Positions 44,749-54,500 of a stretch of DNA of 64,000 bases are shown piece after piece (positions within the stretch are counted from its first letter, which is position 1; every line of letters begins with the position of its first letter). Made by a program: the position numbers and the translations under genes. The stretch is from an uncultured Pontibacter sp. (lineage in GTDB: Bacteria; Bacteroidota; Bacteroidia; Cytophagales; Hymenobacteraceae). Under the pieces are notes generated by a model, which was given only the letters and a program-made list of their open reading frames with translations, was not told the origin of the DNA and did not search any database. The stretch spans positions 620,001 through 684,000 of the forward strand of contig NZ_CANLMZ010000008.1 in the NCBI RefSeq assembly GCF_947492645.1, read 5' to 3'.

Positions 44749-45759
44749 TTAGTATGTAATAAGGGCCTTTACAAACCCGTCAGGGCGTTGCGTCAGCTGC
44801 CCGAATGCTTTATCTATATTATTTAAAGTATAAGTATGGGTGTAAAGCTTGTCAGGGTTGATAACCCCTTGCTCTACTGCCGTTACGGCATCTTTTATAC
44901 CTTGTATGTACATTTGAGGGTCGCGCTCATGGGCATTGATCACATCAAGCCCGCGCCAGTTCCAGAGCTGAATATTTACCTGCCGCATGCCATCCTGGTG
45001 GAAGCCGGCGATAATGAGTTTGCCGCGTTCGGCACAGAGCTCGCCAGCCAGGTTTAGCGGCCATTCTTTTCCGGTGCACTCTATTACGCGTTCACAGAAC
45101 TTTCCGTTGGTCAGTTCCTTCACTTTTTCGATAATTTTATAATGATCATCCATTCTGATGAACTCATCGGCGCCAGATTCTTTGGCCACATCCAATGAAA
45201 ATTCTCTTTGCGAAATGGCAATTACTTTAACGCCGGCATTTTTGGCCAGCTGCACCAGCAACGCTCCCAGAAAACCAATGCCAAGTATGGCTACTGTCTG
45301 GCCGGCGCTGATATCGCTGCGCTTAAAGATGTTCATGGCGCAGCCTAGCGGCTCTCCCGGAAATGGCTTACCCGCCAATGCATCCGGCAGCTTTACTACT
45401 TTGTCTGCATCAGTTACATCATACTTGGCAAAGGCATTGTAAGACAAAGCGGCTACTCGATCACCTGGCTTGATATTATCAACACCTTCGCCAACTGCAT
45501 CAACTACACCCCAGCCTTCGTGGCCGGGGTTGCCTGCTGCTAGCGGGTAAGTAAACCAATCGCGCCCTTCCCAAACAGGTATGCTGGAGGCACATACGCC
45601 GCAGCCTTCCAACCGCAGGCGCACTTGCCCTTTCTGTGGTTCGGGCAGCGTTACTTCCTGAACTTCTATACTTTGTGGTGCCGTAACAACCGCGGCTTCC
45701 ATTGATTTTCGGGGTGTTTTTTCTACAGATTTCTCTTCTGCAGTAAGTATGTTTTGCAT
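44749..45759 (-). CDS. Zinc-dependent medium-chain dehydrogenase
   Basis: A 336-residue MDR enzyme. Catalytic zinc ligands are likely Cys in GCGVCASS and His-Glu in GNPGHEGWG; the four-Cys structural zinc lobe is missing. The cofactor motif is AILGIGFLGALLVQL. It resembles sorbitol- or threonine-dehydrogenase-like enzymes. It starts one base after the stop of the fused gene, so the two are tightly coupled. It may oxidise a sugar alcohol or a keto-sugar intermediate. Confidence 0.88.
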   Translation of the reverse strand: MQNILTAEEKSVEKTPRKSMEAAVVTAPQSIEVQEVTLPEPQKGQVRLRLEGCGVCASSIPVWEGRDWFTYPLAAGNPGHEGWGVVDAVGEGVDNIKPGDRVAALSYNAFAKYDVTDADKVVKLPDALAGKPFPGEPLGCAMNIFKRSDISAGQTVAILGIGFLGALLVQLAKNAGVKVIAISQREFSLDVAKESGADEFIRMDDHYKIIEKVKELTNGKFCERVIECTGKEWPLNLAGELCAERGKLIIAGFHQDGMRQVNIQLWNWRGLDVINAHERDPQMYIQGIKDAVTAVEQGVINPDKLYTHTYTLNNIDKAFGQLTQRPDGFVKALITY

Positions 45760-45760
45760 A

Positions 45761-47821
45761 TCAGGCTACAGCTACTTTATTAAGTACTTCAGATTCTTTT
45801 TCTATTTTGATAAGGATATTTTCAGGCACTTCAAAACCTCTGTTCTCGCACAGCCACTTATAAAGCTTGGCTATGCCCTCCTGCACGTTATGCTTTGGAT
45901 ACCAGCCGGTGGCCTTCTGGAATTTGCGCGTATCGGATACATAATAATGCTGGTCGCCGGATCGCCAGTCTCCGAATTTAAGCGGTACAGCTTCACCTTT
46001 AAAGCGGCCAATCGTTTTAAGCAGCTCCAGCAGGCTTACTGTATTATCCGGGCCGCCTCCAATATTGAAAGCCTGCCCTTTTATACTTGGCATGTGCTCC
46101 TGTGCGAGCAGGAAAGCATCTACCAGATCTTCTACAAAAAGTATGTCGCGTACCTGCTTGCCATCGCCATAAATATTTACCTGATCACCTTCAATCGCTT
46201 TGATGGCGAAATGGGCTACCCACCCCTGGTCTTCGTTTCCGTATTGGTGCGGGCCATAGATACAGCTCATCCTAAACACGGCCATTGGCAGGTTATAGGT
46301 GCGGGCATAATCTATCACATATTGGTCAGCGGCACCTTTTGAGCAACCGTACGGACTATGAAAGTCGAGGTGGCGTTCCTCAGAAATGCCATACTTCTTG
46401 ATGCTGGCATCTTCCGGATTGTAACGCGACCCATTCGAAATAAACCTGAGGTCTTCGAGGCCGCCGTATACTTTGTTTGTAGAGGTAAACACCAGCGGCG
46501 GCGGGTTGTCCTGCTCCCTGATCGCCTCCAGCACATTTATAACACCGCGGGCATTGATCTCGAAATCGTTTACGGGAAGGTTAAGAGAGGTAGTTACGGC
46601 CACCTGCGCCGCAAAGTGAAACACCTGCTCCGCGTTTTTCATCACCAGCCTTACGGCCTGCTGGTCGCGTATGTCGCCGATGTATACTTCAAGCTTATCG
46701 CTGTAGTTCTCGTGCAGCCATTGCAGGTTTTGCTCCACGCCATCGCGACACAGGCTGTCAAAAATCATTACACGCTTGCCTTGCTCTAAAAGCCGCTTTG
46801 CCATGTTGGTGCCTACAAAGCCAGCACCACCGGTTATCAAAGTATAAGGCTCTGATGCGGCATGTGCGGTTCGCTTTATAAAGTCCAGCTGGCCCAGTTT
46901 CTCGATGCCGTGCTTTGCCCACAGGCGGTAAAGTAGTTTTGTTGTGCCGTCTGCTCTTTTTAAGCCGAAGTAATATTCCCTGTCATCCAGGTGGTAGCCG
47001 GCAACTGTAGGCAAGCTTGCATCCAGGTCATTCATACTATACCAGTACACGCGGCTTGCATCAGCCTTCAGCACTTCGTTAAACTCTTGCAGTTGCTTGT
47101 ATTCGTCGTGCTGCCAGGTAGAGAAGCCGGCTTCTGTAATCCATAGTTCTGCTTTGCAGTTATGCTGGTCCAGCACTTCGCGCACCGCTTTGATGTTCTC
47201 TTCCCAGCCGTCCCACATCTGGTCGAACACATACGGGAAGCCGTGTATTCCTACAGCATCTATGTGCTGCATTACGCCACGCTCAAACATTACCTGCAGC
47301 CAGTTAGGGTCTATCGGGCTCATACCGCCCAACAACGTTTTTTTGCCGCGCTGCTTGCACCAGTAGGCTGCACCTCCTATCATCTCGGCAAACTTTGTCC
47401 AGCCGTAGTCGTGGGTAAAATCATATTCTATCTGGTTGTTTGGCTCGTTCCAAAGCTCCACCCACTCAAAGTGCTCGCCATGGCGTGTGATAAACATATC
47501 CAGGAAATCGGCATAAGCTTTTTTGTTCTTTGGAGGAGAAGAGGTGCGAGGTTTTTCCCCGATAGAGGGAGGCGTGTATAGGAAGCAGGGCAGCAAATTT
47601 ACTTCTTTTGCCAGCGTAGGTATCAGCCAATCGTACCAGTCTTTACCCTCGGGTGTATAATAATCGGCCCACGACACACCAGTACGGAGTTCTGTTACAC
47701 CCAGTCTTTTTAAATCAGCTAACACCTCCTTTACGTGCTCATACTCTCCGGGCCTGAACCACTCTACCAGGCCTATTACGGGCATTGGGTGTTTGTTATC
47801 TATAGCTATATCTGCTTTCAT
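45761..47821 (-). CDS. Fusion: clan A-like glycosidase domain with CDP-paratose-2-epimerase-like domain
   Basis: A 686-residue two-domain protein. Residues 15-310 look like a GH clan A TIM barrel: the acid/base Glu is in ELWNEPNNQ (E126) and the nucleophile Glu in LWITEAGFST (E230), both present. Residues 325-686 form an extended SDR sugar-nucleotide epimerase: GGAGFVG (331-337), FTSTNKVYGGLE, LDFHSPYGCSKGAADQYV with Y491 and K495, as in RfbE. There is no signal peptide, so both act in the cytoplasm. The glycosidase may act on a glycosidic intermediate, or may be a transferase. Confidence 0.85.
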   Translation of the reverse strand: MKADIAIDNKHPMPVIGLVEWFRPGEYEHVKEVLADLKRLGVTELRTGVSWADYYTPEGKDWYDWLIPTLAKEVNLLPCFLYTPPSIGEKPRTSSPPKNKKAYADFLDMFITRHGEHFEWVELWNEPNNQIEYDFTHDYGWTKFAEMIGGAAYWCKQRGKKTLLGGMSPIDPNWLQVMFERGVMQHIDAVGIHGFPYVFDQMWDGWEENIKAVREVLDQHNCKAELWITEAGFSTWQHDEYKQLQEFNEVLKADASRVYWYSMNDLDASLPTVAGYHLDDREYYFGLKRADGTTKLLYRLWAKHGIEKLGQLDFIKRTAHAASEPYTLITGGAGFVGTNMAKRLLEQGKRVMIFDSLCRDGVEQNLQWLHENYSDKLEVYIGDIRDQQAVRLVMKNAEQVFHFAAQVAVTTSLNLPVNDFEINARGVINVLEAIREQDNPPPLVFTSTNKVYGGLEDLRFISNGSRYNPEDASIKKYGISEERHLDFHSPYGCSKGAADQYVIDYARTYNLPMAVFRMSCIYGPHQYGNEDQGWVAHFAIKAIEGDQVNIYGDGKQVRDILFVEDLVDAFLLAQEHMPSIKGQAFNIGGGPDNTVSLLELLKTIGRFKGEAVPLKFGDWRSGDQHYYVSDTRKFQKATGWYPKHNVQEGIAKLYKWLCENRGFEVPENILIKIEKESEVLNKVAVA

Positions 47822-47869
47822 AGTAATGAAACTCTTTTCGAAAAATGGATGCTGTTGCTTTGAAGATAC

Positions 47870-48988
47870 TTATACTGTGAGGCCTCTTGAGGCGAGTTCG
47901 GCACTTGCCTCGTTTACGCGGTCGTAGGCAATCTGGCCCTCCAGCCACTGCGCTAATTCTTCCAGGCCAGCATTCAACTCAACCTGCGGGTAAAAGCCTA
48001 ATACCTCTTTTGCAAGCGAAATATCTGCGTAGCAATGGCGGATATCTCCTACCCTATACTTGCCGGTTACATCTGGGGCCAGGTGTGGTTTGTCCATCAC
48101 GGTAGCAAGCCTGTTGGCAATCTCGCGTATAGTGTAATTGTTGCCGCTGCCCACGTTAAATACCTTGCCTGCGGCCTCCTCTTTCTCCATAGCTAACCGG
48201 CAAGCCAATGCCACATCGCGCACATGCACAAAGTCGCGTTGCTGGTAACCATCTTCAAAAATCATTGGTGAGTTGTTATTAAGCAGCCTGGATGCAAAAA
48301 TGGCCAGCACACCTGTGTAGGGGTTCGACAGCGCCTGGCGGGTACCATACACATTAAAGAACCTCAACGCTACTGTAGGGATATTATACGCACGACCCAC
48401 CATCAGGCAAAGGCGTTCCTGGTCATACTTAGAAAGCGCGTAAACCGAAGAAAGACAAGGCGCTTTAGACTCTGGCGTTGGAATGGGCTCCAGCTTTGCC
48501 CCCTGCTCGCTGTACAGTTCCCAATCGGCAGTTTTTAGTTGCTCCAGCGTACGCTCCGGTACAGTAGTCAGTTCGCCTGCCGGGGTCTTGTACAAGCCTT
48601 CGCCGTAGATGCTCATGCTGCTGGCAACAACCAGCTTCTTTACAGGGTTCTTAATCAGCGCTTCTAGTAAAACTGCTGTTCCGATGTTGTTAACATCGGT
48701 GTACTCTCTTATTTCGTACATGCTTTGCCCTACACCAACCATAGCCGCCAGGTGAAACACATAGCCCACTCCCTCCAGCGCACGTGCCACATCTTCCGGG
48801 TTTCGCACATCACCCACCATTAACTCAACCTCCGGGTTAAGGTACTCCGGGCGATCACAGTTTTTGCCGTGCACCTGCTCGCTTAAATTGTCAAGCGCCC
48901 GCACACTATAACCCTGGTTTATCAGATCATCTGCCAAGTGAGAGCCAATGAAGCCAGCACCGCCCGTTATCAAAACTTTGTTTCTCAT
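47870..48988 (-). CDS. NAD-dependent sugar-nucleotide epimerase (dTDP-rhamnose 4-epimerase-like)
   Basis: A 372-residue extended SDR. The cofactor motif is GGAGFIGSHLA (9-19), the catalytic Tyr-Lys is in SSVYALSKYDQERL, and the N-terminal block ALDNLSEQVHGKNCDRPEYL with VVASSMSIYGEGLY is typical of the dTDP-L-rhamnose 4-epimerase branch. It would interconvert 4-epimers of a nucleotide sugar. About 48 bases separate it from the fused gene downstream, which is probably co-transcribed. Confidence 0.9.
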   Translation of the reverse strand: MRNKVLITGGAGFIGSHLADDLINQGYSVRALDNLSEQVHGKNCDRPEYLNPEVELMVGDVRNPEDVARALEGVGYVFHLAAMVGVGQSMYEIREYTDVNNIGTAVLLEALIKNPVKKLVVASSMSIYGEGLYKTPAGELTTVPERTLEQLKTADWELYSEQGAKLEPIPTPESKAPCLSSVYALSKYDQERLCLMVGRAYNIPTVALRFFNVYGTRQALSNPYTGVLAIFASRLLNNNSPMIFEDGYQQRDFVHVRDVALACRLAMEKEEAAGKVFNVGSGNNYTIREIANRLATVMDKPHLAPDVTGKYRVGDIRHCYADISLAKEVLGFYPQVELNAGLEELAQWLEGQIAYDRVNEASAELASRGLTV

Positions 48989-49015
48989 AGCTTACTTGTG
49001 TTTGTTTTCTATCTT

Positions 49016-49720
49016 TTAAAATGGCTGTTTAGTAGGCCGAATGGTTACATGATTAACCGATACATGATGTGGTTGCTCTAATGCATATAGTACTGCATCT
49101 GCCACAGCTTCAGCAGAAAGCGCACCGTACCCGATATCCTCTGCCGTGTGAAATCCAGAAATAGTATTCTTAAAAAAAGCTGTATCTGTTATACCGGGTG
49201 CCACTACGGTAACGCGCACCTTTGGCAGCACTTCCTGCCTTAGGGTTTCAGCAATTACTTCAAGCGCTGTTTTTGTGGCAGCATATATGCCACCATATTC
49301 AAAGCTCTTACCGGCTGCAACAGACGAGATCAGCACCACATCGCCTTCACCCTGTTCCAGCATACCCGGCACAAAAGCCCGGATCATGCGCAAGGTGCCC
49401 ATCAGGTTCGTGTTGATTGCCAGCTGCCATTTTTCAGGGTCGCCTTCAGTTAATTTCTGGTGTATGCCTCGGCCAGCGCTACAAATAAGTATAGTGGGTG
49501 TGCCCAACTTTTCCTGCACTCCTGCATAGAGTGCATCCACAGCGGGGGCTGTTGTAACATCGCAGATAAAAGGGTGAGCGTTGGTTGGTTGGTTTGGGGA
49601 TATCTGCAAATCAGCAATGGCGGTTGGTATCTTTCTGGCTGTAAGCTTGTCTACAATGGCCTGCCCTATTCCCGAGCCGCCACCGCTAACTATCGCTTTC
49701 TTACCCTCCAGCTGCTGCAC
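49016..49720 (-). CDS. Short-chain dehydrogenase/reductase, first gene of the cluster
   Basis: A 234-residue classical SDR: GGGSGIGQAIVDKL (cofactor), CSAGRG (NAG-like), ISSVAAGKSFEYGGIYAATK with catalytic Ser, Tyr and Lys. It acts on an unidentified hydroxyl. The start is GTG; an in-frame TAA stands two codons upstream, so no earlier start is possible. It leads the minus-strand cluster; the AT-rich spacer upstream (49721-49811) probably holds the promoter. Confidence 0.85.
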   Translation of the reverse strand: MQQLEGKKAIVSGGGSGIGQAIVDKLTARKIPTAIADLQISPNQPTNAHPFICDVTTAPAVDALYAGVQEKLGTPTILICSAGRGIHQKLTEGDPEKWQLAINTNLMGTLRMIRAFVPGMLEQGEGDVVLISSVAAGKSFEYGGIYAATKTALEVIAETLRQEVLPKVRVTVVAPGITDTAFFKNTISGFHTAEDIGYGALSAEAVADAVLYALEQPHHVSVNHVTIRPTKQPF

Positions 49721-49811
49721 TTTTTATAACAATATTAATATTATATATATAAATTATATATTACGCTATCAATTGTTAAGTACAACGTATGAGATACAAA
49801 TAGGGTTGTTG

Positions 49812-49952
49812 ATGCTGCTGGATTGCTATATAAAAAGAGGCTTATTATTTGTTTCTATAGCCTATTTGGCCGTTTTTTCAGCTTCTGCCTTACTAAAAAT
49901 GCATTATAGCATTGTACAAAATATTTATATTATATCTTTGCTTATTTATTGA
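49812..49952 (+). CDS. Possible small membrane protein
   Basis: A 46-codon ORF (MLLDCYIKRGLLFVSIAYLA..) with two hydrophobic segments and ALLKMHYS, slightly like the ALLKIMHW motif of small Bacteroidota membrane proteins. It lies in an AT-rich spacer between divergent genes. Existence is uncertain. Confidence 0.25.
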   Translation: MLLDCYIKRGLLFVSIAYLAVFSASALLKMHYSIVQNIYIISLLIY

Positions 49953-49985
49953 CTATGCTCTAAAAACAACTTTATACTTAAAACC

Positions 49986-50579
49986 ATGAACTTCAGTTCT
50001 GATATTGTTCTGGAAAACAGCCACGTACTGCTCCGTAAATTTCATCCTTTTGATGTGCCCCAGCTACAGGAAATTGTGTATGATGAAGAGACATGGCGGC
50101 TGATGGTAACCAAGATAAGCAACCACAAGGAGTTAGAGGCATGGCAGCAGACAGTAGAGCAAGGTTATAATACCGGCACTCGCTATACTTTCATTATAGT
50201 GGACAAAGCTAGTGGCAAAATTGCGGGCAGCACCAGCTTCGGAAATATCTCAGAAGCTGACAGGCGCCTTGAAATAGGCTGGACCTGGCTCAGTAAAGAT
50301 TTTAGAGGAACCGGGCTAAACCGGCATTGTAAATTCCTGCTGCTCCGGTATGCTTTCGAGGAACTTAAGTATGAGCGTATAGAGCTAAAAACAGATGTTC
50401 AGAATACACGCTCCCGGAAAGCCATGCTGAAAATAGGAGCAACAGAAGAAGGCATATTGCGCAGCCATACACTCATGCACGATGGCCGCCGCCGCGACAC
50501 TATTTACTACAGTATACTAATGCCGGAATGGGATAAATTAAAAGAAACCCTCTTTAGTGACCTTACAAAACAGGGGTAA
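49986..50579 (+). CDS. GNAT family N-acetyltransferase (RimJ/RimL-like)
   Basis: A 197-residue GNAT opening VLENSHVLLRKFHPFDVPQL. The acetyl-CoA region is LEIGWTWLSKDFRGTGLNRHCK and the C-terminal motif is NTRSRKAMLKIGATEEGILRSH. It resembles the E. coli RimJ/YjaB-like branch that includes protein or small-molecule acetyltransferases. TTATACTT lies just upstream of the ATG. A heptamer-pair terminator follows at 50607. Confidence 0.88.
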   Translation: MNFSSDIVLENSHVLLRKFHPFDVPQLQEIVYDEETWRLMVTKISNHKELEAWQQTVEQGYNTGTRYTFIIVDKASGKIAGSTSFGNISEADRRLEIGWTWLSKDFRGTGLNRHCKFLLLRYAFEELKYERIELKTDVQNTRSRKAMLKIGATEEGILRSHTLMHDGRRRDTIYYSILMPEWDKLKETLFSDLTKQG

Positions 50580-50606
50580 CAGTAGCACGGCAAACCTAAA
50601 CGGTTG

Positions 50607-50638
50607 AAAGTATGCGTATACAGCTCGTATACTTTTAT
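50607..50638 (+). terminator. Terminator built from an inverted pair of heptamer-like sequences
   Basis: AAAGTATGCG (50607-50616) pairs with CGTATACTTT (50626-50635), nine of ten, followed by TATC. The T tract is short, so this terminator is weaker than others in the window. Confidence 0.5.
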
Positions 50639-50648
50639 CAGTTTGTAA

Positions 50649-51242
50649 GTGGACAGAAACACAGAGAAACCTTTACTTCCTAAACGCATTTTTCTGATTA
50701 GGCATGCGCGGCCCAACCTGCCTAAAGCCGGTTTGTACAGTAATGCCGCCGCCAGAAAGTATATTTCAGATTATGATGCCGCTGCTGTAGAAGAATTTAT
50801 ACTTCAACACGAGACCATTCCCTTTGAGGAAATTGACAAAGTGTTCTGCAGCACCTTACCCCGATCCCAGCTAACCGCTAAAGCCATTTTTGGAGATAAT
50901 GTACAGCTAAAGATTGATAAGGCCTTCAGGGAGTTTGAGCGCCGTATATTTTCGTTGCCCTTGCTGCGCCTGCCCATCAAACTATGGCTTGTAAGTGCCC
51001 GCATACTTTGGTTTTTGGGCTTTAACAGCAAAGACATTGAAACATTTAAGGAGGCAAGGCAAAGAGCCAGGTTATGTGCCAAAACCTTGTCAGCTGATGC
51101 GAGTACCAACCATACCACCGTGTTAGTGGCTCACGGCTTACTTAATAATTTTATCAGCAGAGAGCTTCAAAAGCTGGGCTGGCAAGTAAAACAAAAAGGC
51201 GGCCATGGTTTCTTATCTATTACAATGCTCCAGCAGGATTAA
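50649..51242 (+). CDS. Histidine phosphatase family protein
   Basis: A 197-residue member of the phosphoglycerate-mutase-like fold. The catalytic motif is LIRHARPN (RHA in place of the more common RHG), with CSTLPRSQLTAKAIF and a C-terminal VLVAHGLLNN (second His). Substrate unknown. The start codon is GTG, directly after the terminator hairpin; no in-frame ATG lies before RIFLIRHARP. Confidence 0.85.
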   Translation: MDRNTEKPLLPKRIFLIRHARPNLPKAGLYSNAAARKYISDYDAAAVEEFILQHETIPFEEIDKVFCSTLPRSQLTAKAIFGDNVQLKIDKAFREFERRIFSLPLLRLPIKLWLVSARILWFLGFNSKDIETFKEARQRARLCAKTLSADASTNHTTVLVAHGLLNNFISRELQKLGWQVKQKGGHGFLSITMLQQD

Positions 51243-51524
51243 ACCATTTTCCTCCTCAAAATCAAACTATTTTTCTAATACTCCCCTGTGTATTTGCTTT
51301 CTCTCCAAGAGGCAACCCTGCTACCTGCCATAAGTATGACCAGGAAGCACAAGATAAGCTATCGAAGGCCCCTTCTTATTCATTGCTAACAACTTATTAT
51401 ACAATAGTATCTGGCGCTACAGCAACCGATATGCCCAGAAATCTGTATATGATGCTAATATATGATTATTTGTTATCAGAGTAGGCATATTTTAAGTTAA
51501 TTATCCACCTAAAATCACAAGAAT

Positions 51525-54500
51525 ATGAAGAAAGGTTTACTCATGAGTTTTCTGATGATCCTGGTACTGGTATCCGGTGCATGGGCTCAGACTCAAACTG
51601 TTTCTGGTAGGGTAACCTCGGCAGCAAACGGACAGGCCTTACCTGGCGTTACTGTTATCGAGAAGGGTACTACCAATGGTGTGTCTACGGGAGTGGACGG
51701 GGAATTTAGTTTGAATGTACAACCTAACGCTACCCTCGTTTTCCGGTTTATTGGCATGACAACCCAGGAGGTGCCTGTAAGCGGCAGGTCTTCCATCAAC
51801 ATAGCCCTGGCAGCCGACCAAAAACTATTAGAAGAGGTAGTAGTAGTTGGCTACGGCACACAGGAACGGCGGGAGGTAACAGGAGCCACATCTAAGGTAA
51901 CTTCAGAAGACATCCAAAACATACCTGTAGTTGGCGTTGACCAGGCCTTGCAGGGCCGTGCGGCAGGCGTGCAGATCTCGCAAAACTCTGGTACACCGGG
52001 CGGTGGCATTAGTGTGCGTGTGCGTGGTGCTACATCCATATCAGCTAGTAACCAGCCGCTTTATGTGGTAGATGGTGTACCGTTAACTACTGGAGATTTC
52101 TCACAGTTGGCGTTCGGCGGCCAAACGGTTAATGCTGTTGCCGACCTTAACCCAAACGATATCGAATCTATCGACATTCTAAAGGATGCATCTGCTGCTG
52201 CCATTTACGGGTCGCGTGCTGCCAACGGTGTGGTCATTATCACAACGAAACGAGGTGCCGACCGCAAAACCCAAATCAACTTTAACGCTTACAGAGGTAC
52301 CCAGAAAATCTGGAAAGATCTTGACTTCCTGAACGCAGACCAGTACCGTGAGATAATGCTGGAGGCTTATGTAAATACAGGTTACCTGAGCCCGGATGAT
52401 ACTTTTGATGATTTTCTGGACTTTTACTACGGTGGTTTAGATTTCACGCCAACCAATACAAACTGGATTGATGAAATAAGCAGGTCGGCCTCTATTGAGA
52501 ACTATGAAATATCATTAAGTGGAGGCGATGCCAAAACCAGGTATTACTTATCAGGAAATTACTTTGACCAGGAAGGCGTGATTATCGGCAGTCAGTACGA
52601 ACGCTATACCACGCGCCTGAACCTGGACCACCAGGCAAACGACAGGCTATCCATCGGTGCAAGTATACAGCTAAGCCACGCAGACAATAATCGTATTATC
52701 AGCGATAACACCGTAATCGGGCCTTGGGCCAACGCACTTGCTGCATCGCCTATCTGGCCTATTTACACCGAAGATGGCAGCTATACCAGGCCAAACTACT
52801 ATTATACTAACCCGATAGCAGAAGGCACAGAAAACGATAACGAGACAGTAAACCTGCGCGGCATCGGTAACATTTTTGCGCGCTACAATGTGGTGCCAGG
52901 CTTTGATGTACAGCTTAAAGGTGGATATGATGCCCTCAATGTTGAAGAGCGCCGTTACACGCCAACTAACTTTCCGGGCTCAACAGCTTTTGCGGTAGGT
53001 GGCAGAGCCACAAATGCTTCTTCTACCATCACCAAACGCCTGCTAGAGGCTACTGCCAGCTATAACAAAGTGATTAATGATGTACATAATATATCGGCAG
53101 TAATTGGTACCAGCTCCGAGAAAAACCTGTTAAAGCAATCGTCTGTAACAGGTGAGGGGTTTGCCGGTGAGCAGTTCAGATTTGTGTCGAGTGCCGCTGT
53201 TGTAAACGCAGGTACAAACTCAGAGGCAGAATGGGCACTATTATCATACTTTGGTAGAGTTAACTACAACTTTAACGATCGTTACCTGTTGGGCCTTAAC
53301 TTCAGGGCAGACGGATCGTCGAGGTTTGGCGAAAACAACCGCTACGGTTACTTCCCTTCTGTATCAGTTGGCTGGCGCTTAATCGAGGAGGAATTTATGT
53401 CTGGTTTAGAGCTGCTGAGCGAGCTTAAGCTTAGGGCATCCTATGGCATAACCGGTAACCAGGAAATAGGCAACTTCAGCTACTCAGGCCTTTATAGTGG
53501 GGCCAACTACATGGATATGCCAGTTACTGCCTTCAGCCAGATTGCGAACCCAGACCTGAAGTGGGAAGAAACAAAACAATTTAACGTAGGATTAGACATT
53601 GGCTTCTTTAACGGCAGAGCAAACATTGCCGTTGACTACTACAACAAAGAAACCGATGACCTACTTTTTAGCAGACCTATCCCGACCCAGAACGGCCTTG
53701 GAAGCTACCAGTCTAACATTGGCTCTGTAGAGAACAAAGGATTTGAGATTGCTTTAAATACCGTGAACATTGATGGCAATGACGATGCTTTCCGCTGGAC
53801 AACCGATTTTAATATCTCCTTTAACAGAAACAAAGTGCTAGAGCTTTACAACAACCAGGATATATTCTACGGTTTTGGCGGCAACTCACTAGTGCTAAGA
53901 GAGGGAGAGCCCATAGGTACTTTCTATGGCTTTATTTCGGATGGTGTTTTTTCTACTTCTGCTGAAATACCTGCCTCCAGAGCAGTTGACAGAAACGGTA
54001 ACGGGATTGTAGATACACAAGCCGGCGACATCAACTTCCGTGATATCAGCGGACCAAACGGTGTTCCTGACGGCATCATCACAGACGATGACCTGACGAT
54101 TATTGGAAACGCACAGCCTAAATTTGTGGGCGGTTTCACAAACGACTTCCGCTTTAAAGGCTTCGACCTGAACATCTTTCTGCAGTTTTCTTACGGAAAC
54201 GAAATTGCCAACCCGGCACACCAGTACCAGATGCACCTGGGCAACAACTTTCTGGACGACAACATGATTTCTGATGTAATGCGCCGTTGGAGACAGGAAG
54301 GCGATGTAACGGATGTGCCGAGAGCAGTTGTTATTGATGACAACGACAACAACCGCAGCAACTCATCCCGCTTTATTTACGATGGCTCATACCTGCGCTT
54401 TAAAAACGTAGTACTTGGCTATACTTTACCAAGCAGCTTAACCGAAAGATTGAAGATGAGAAGCTTACGTGTATATGCACAGGCACAAAACCTTATAACT

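Noticed and set aside
38119..49720. Capsule or O-antigen locus
   Set aside because: No flippase, polymerase, export ATPase or chain-length protein is present.
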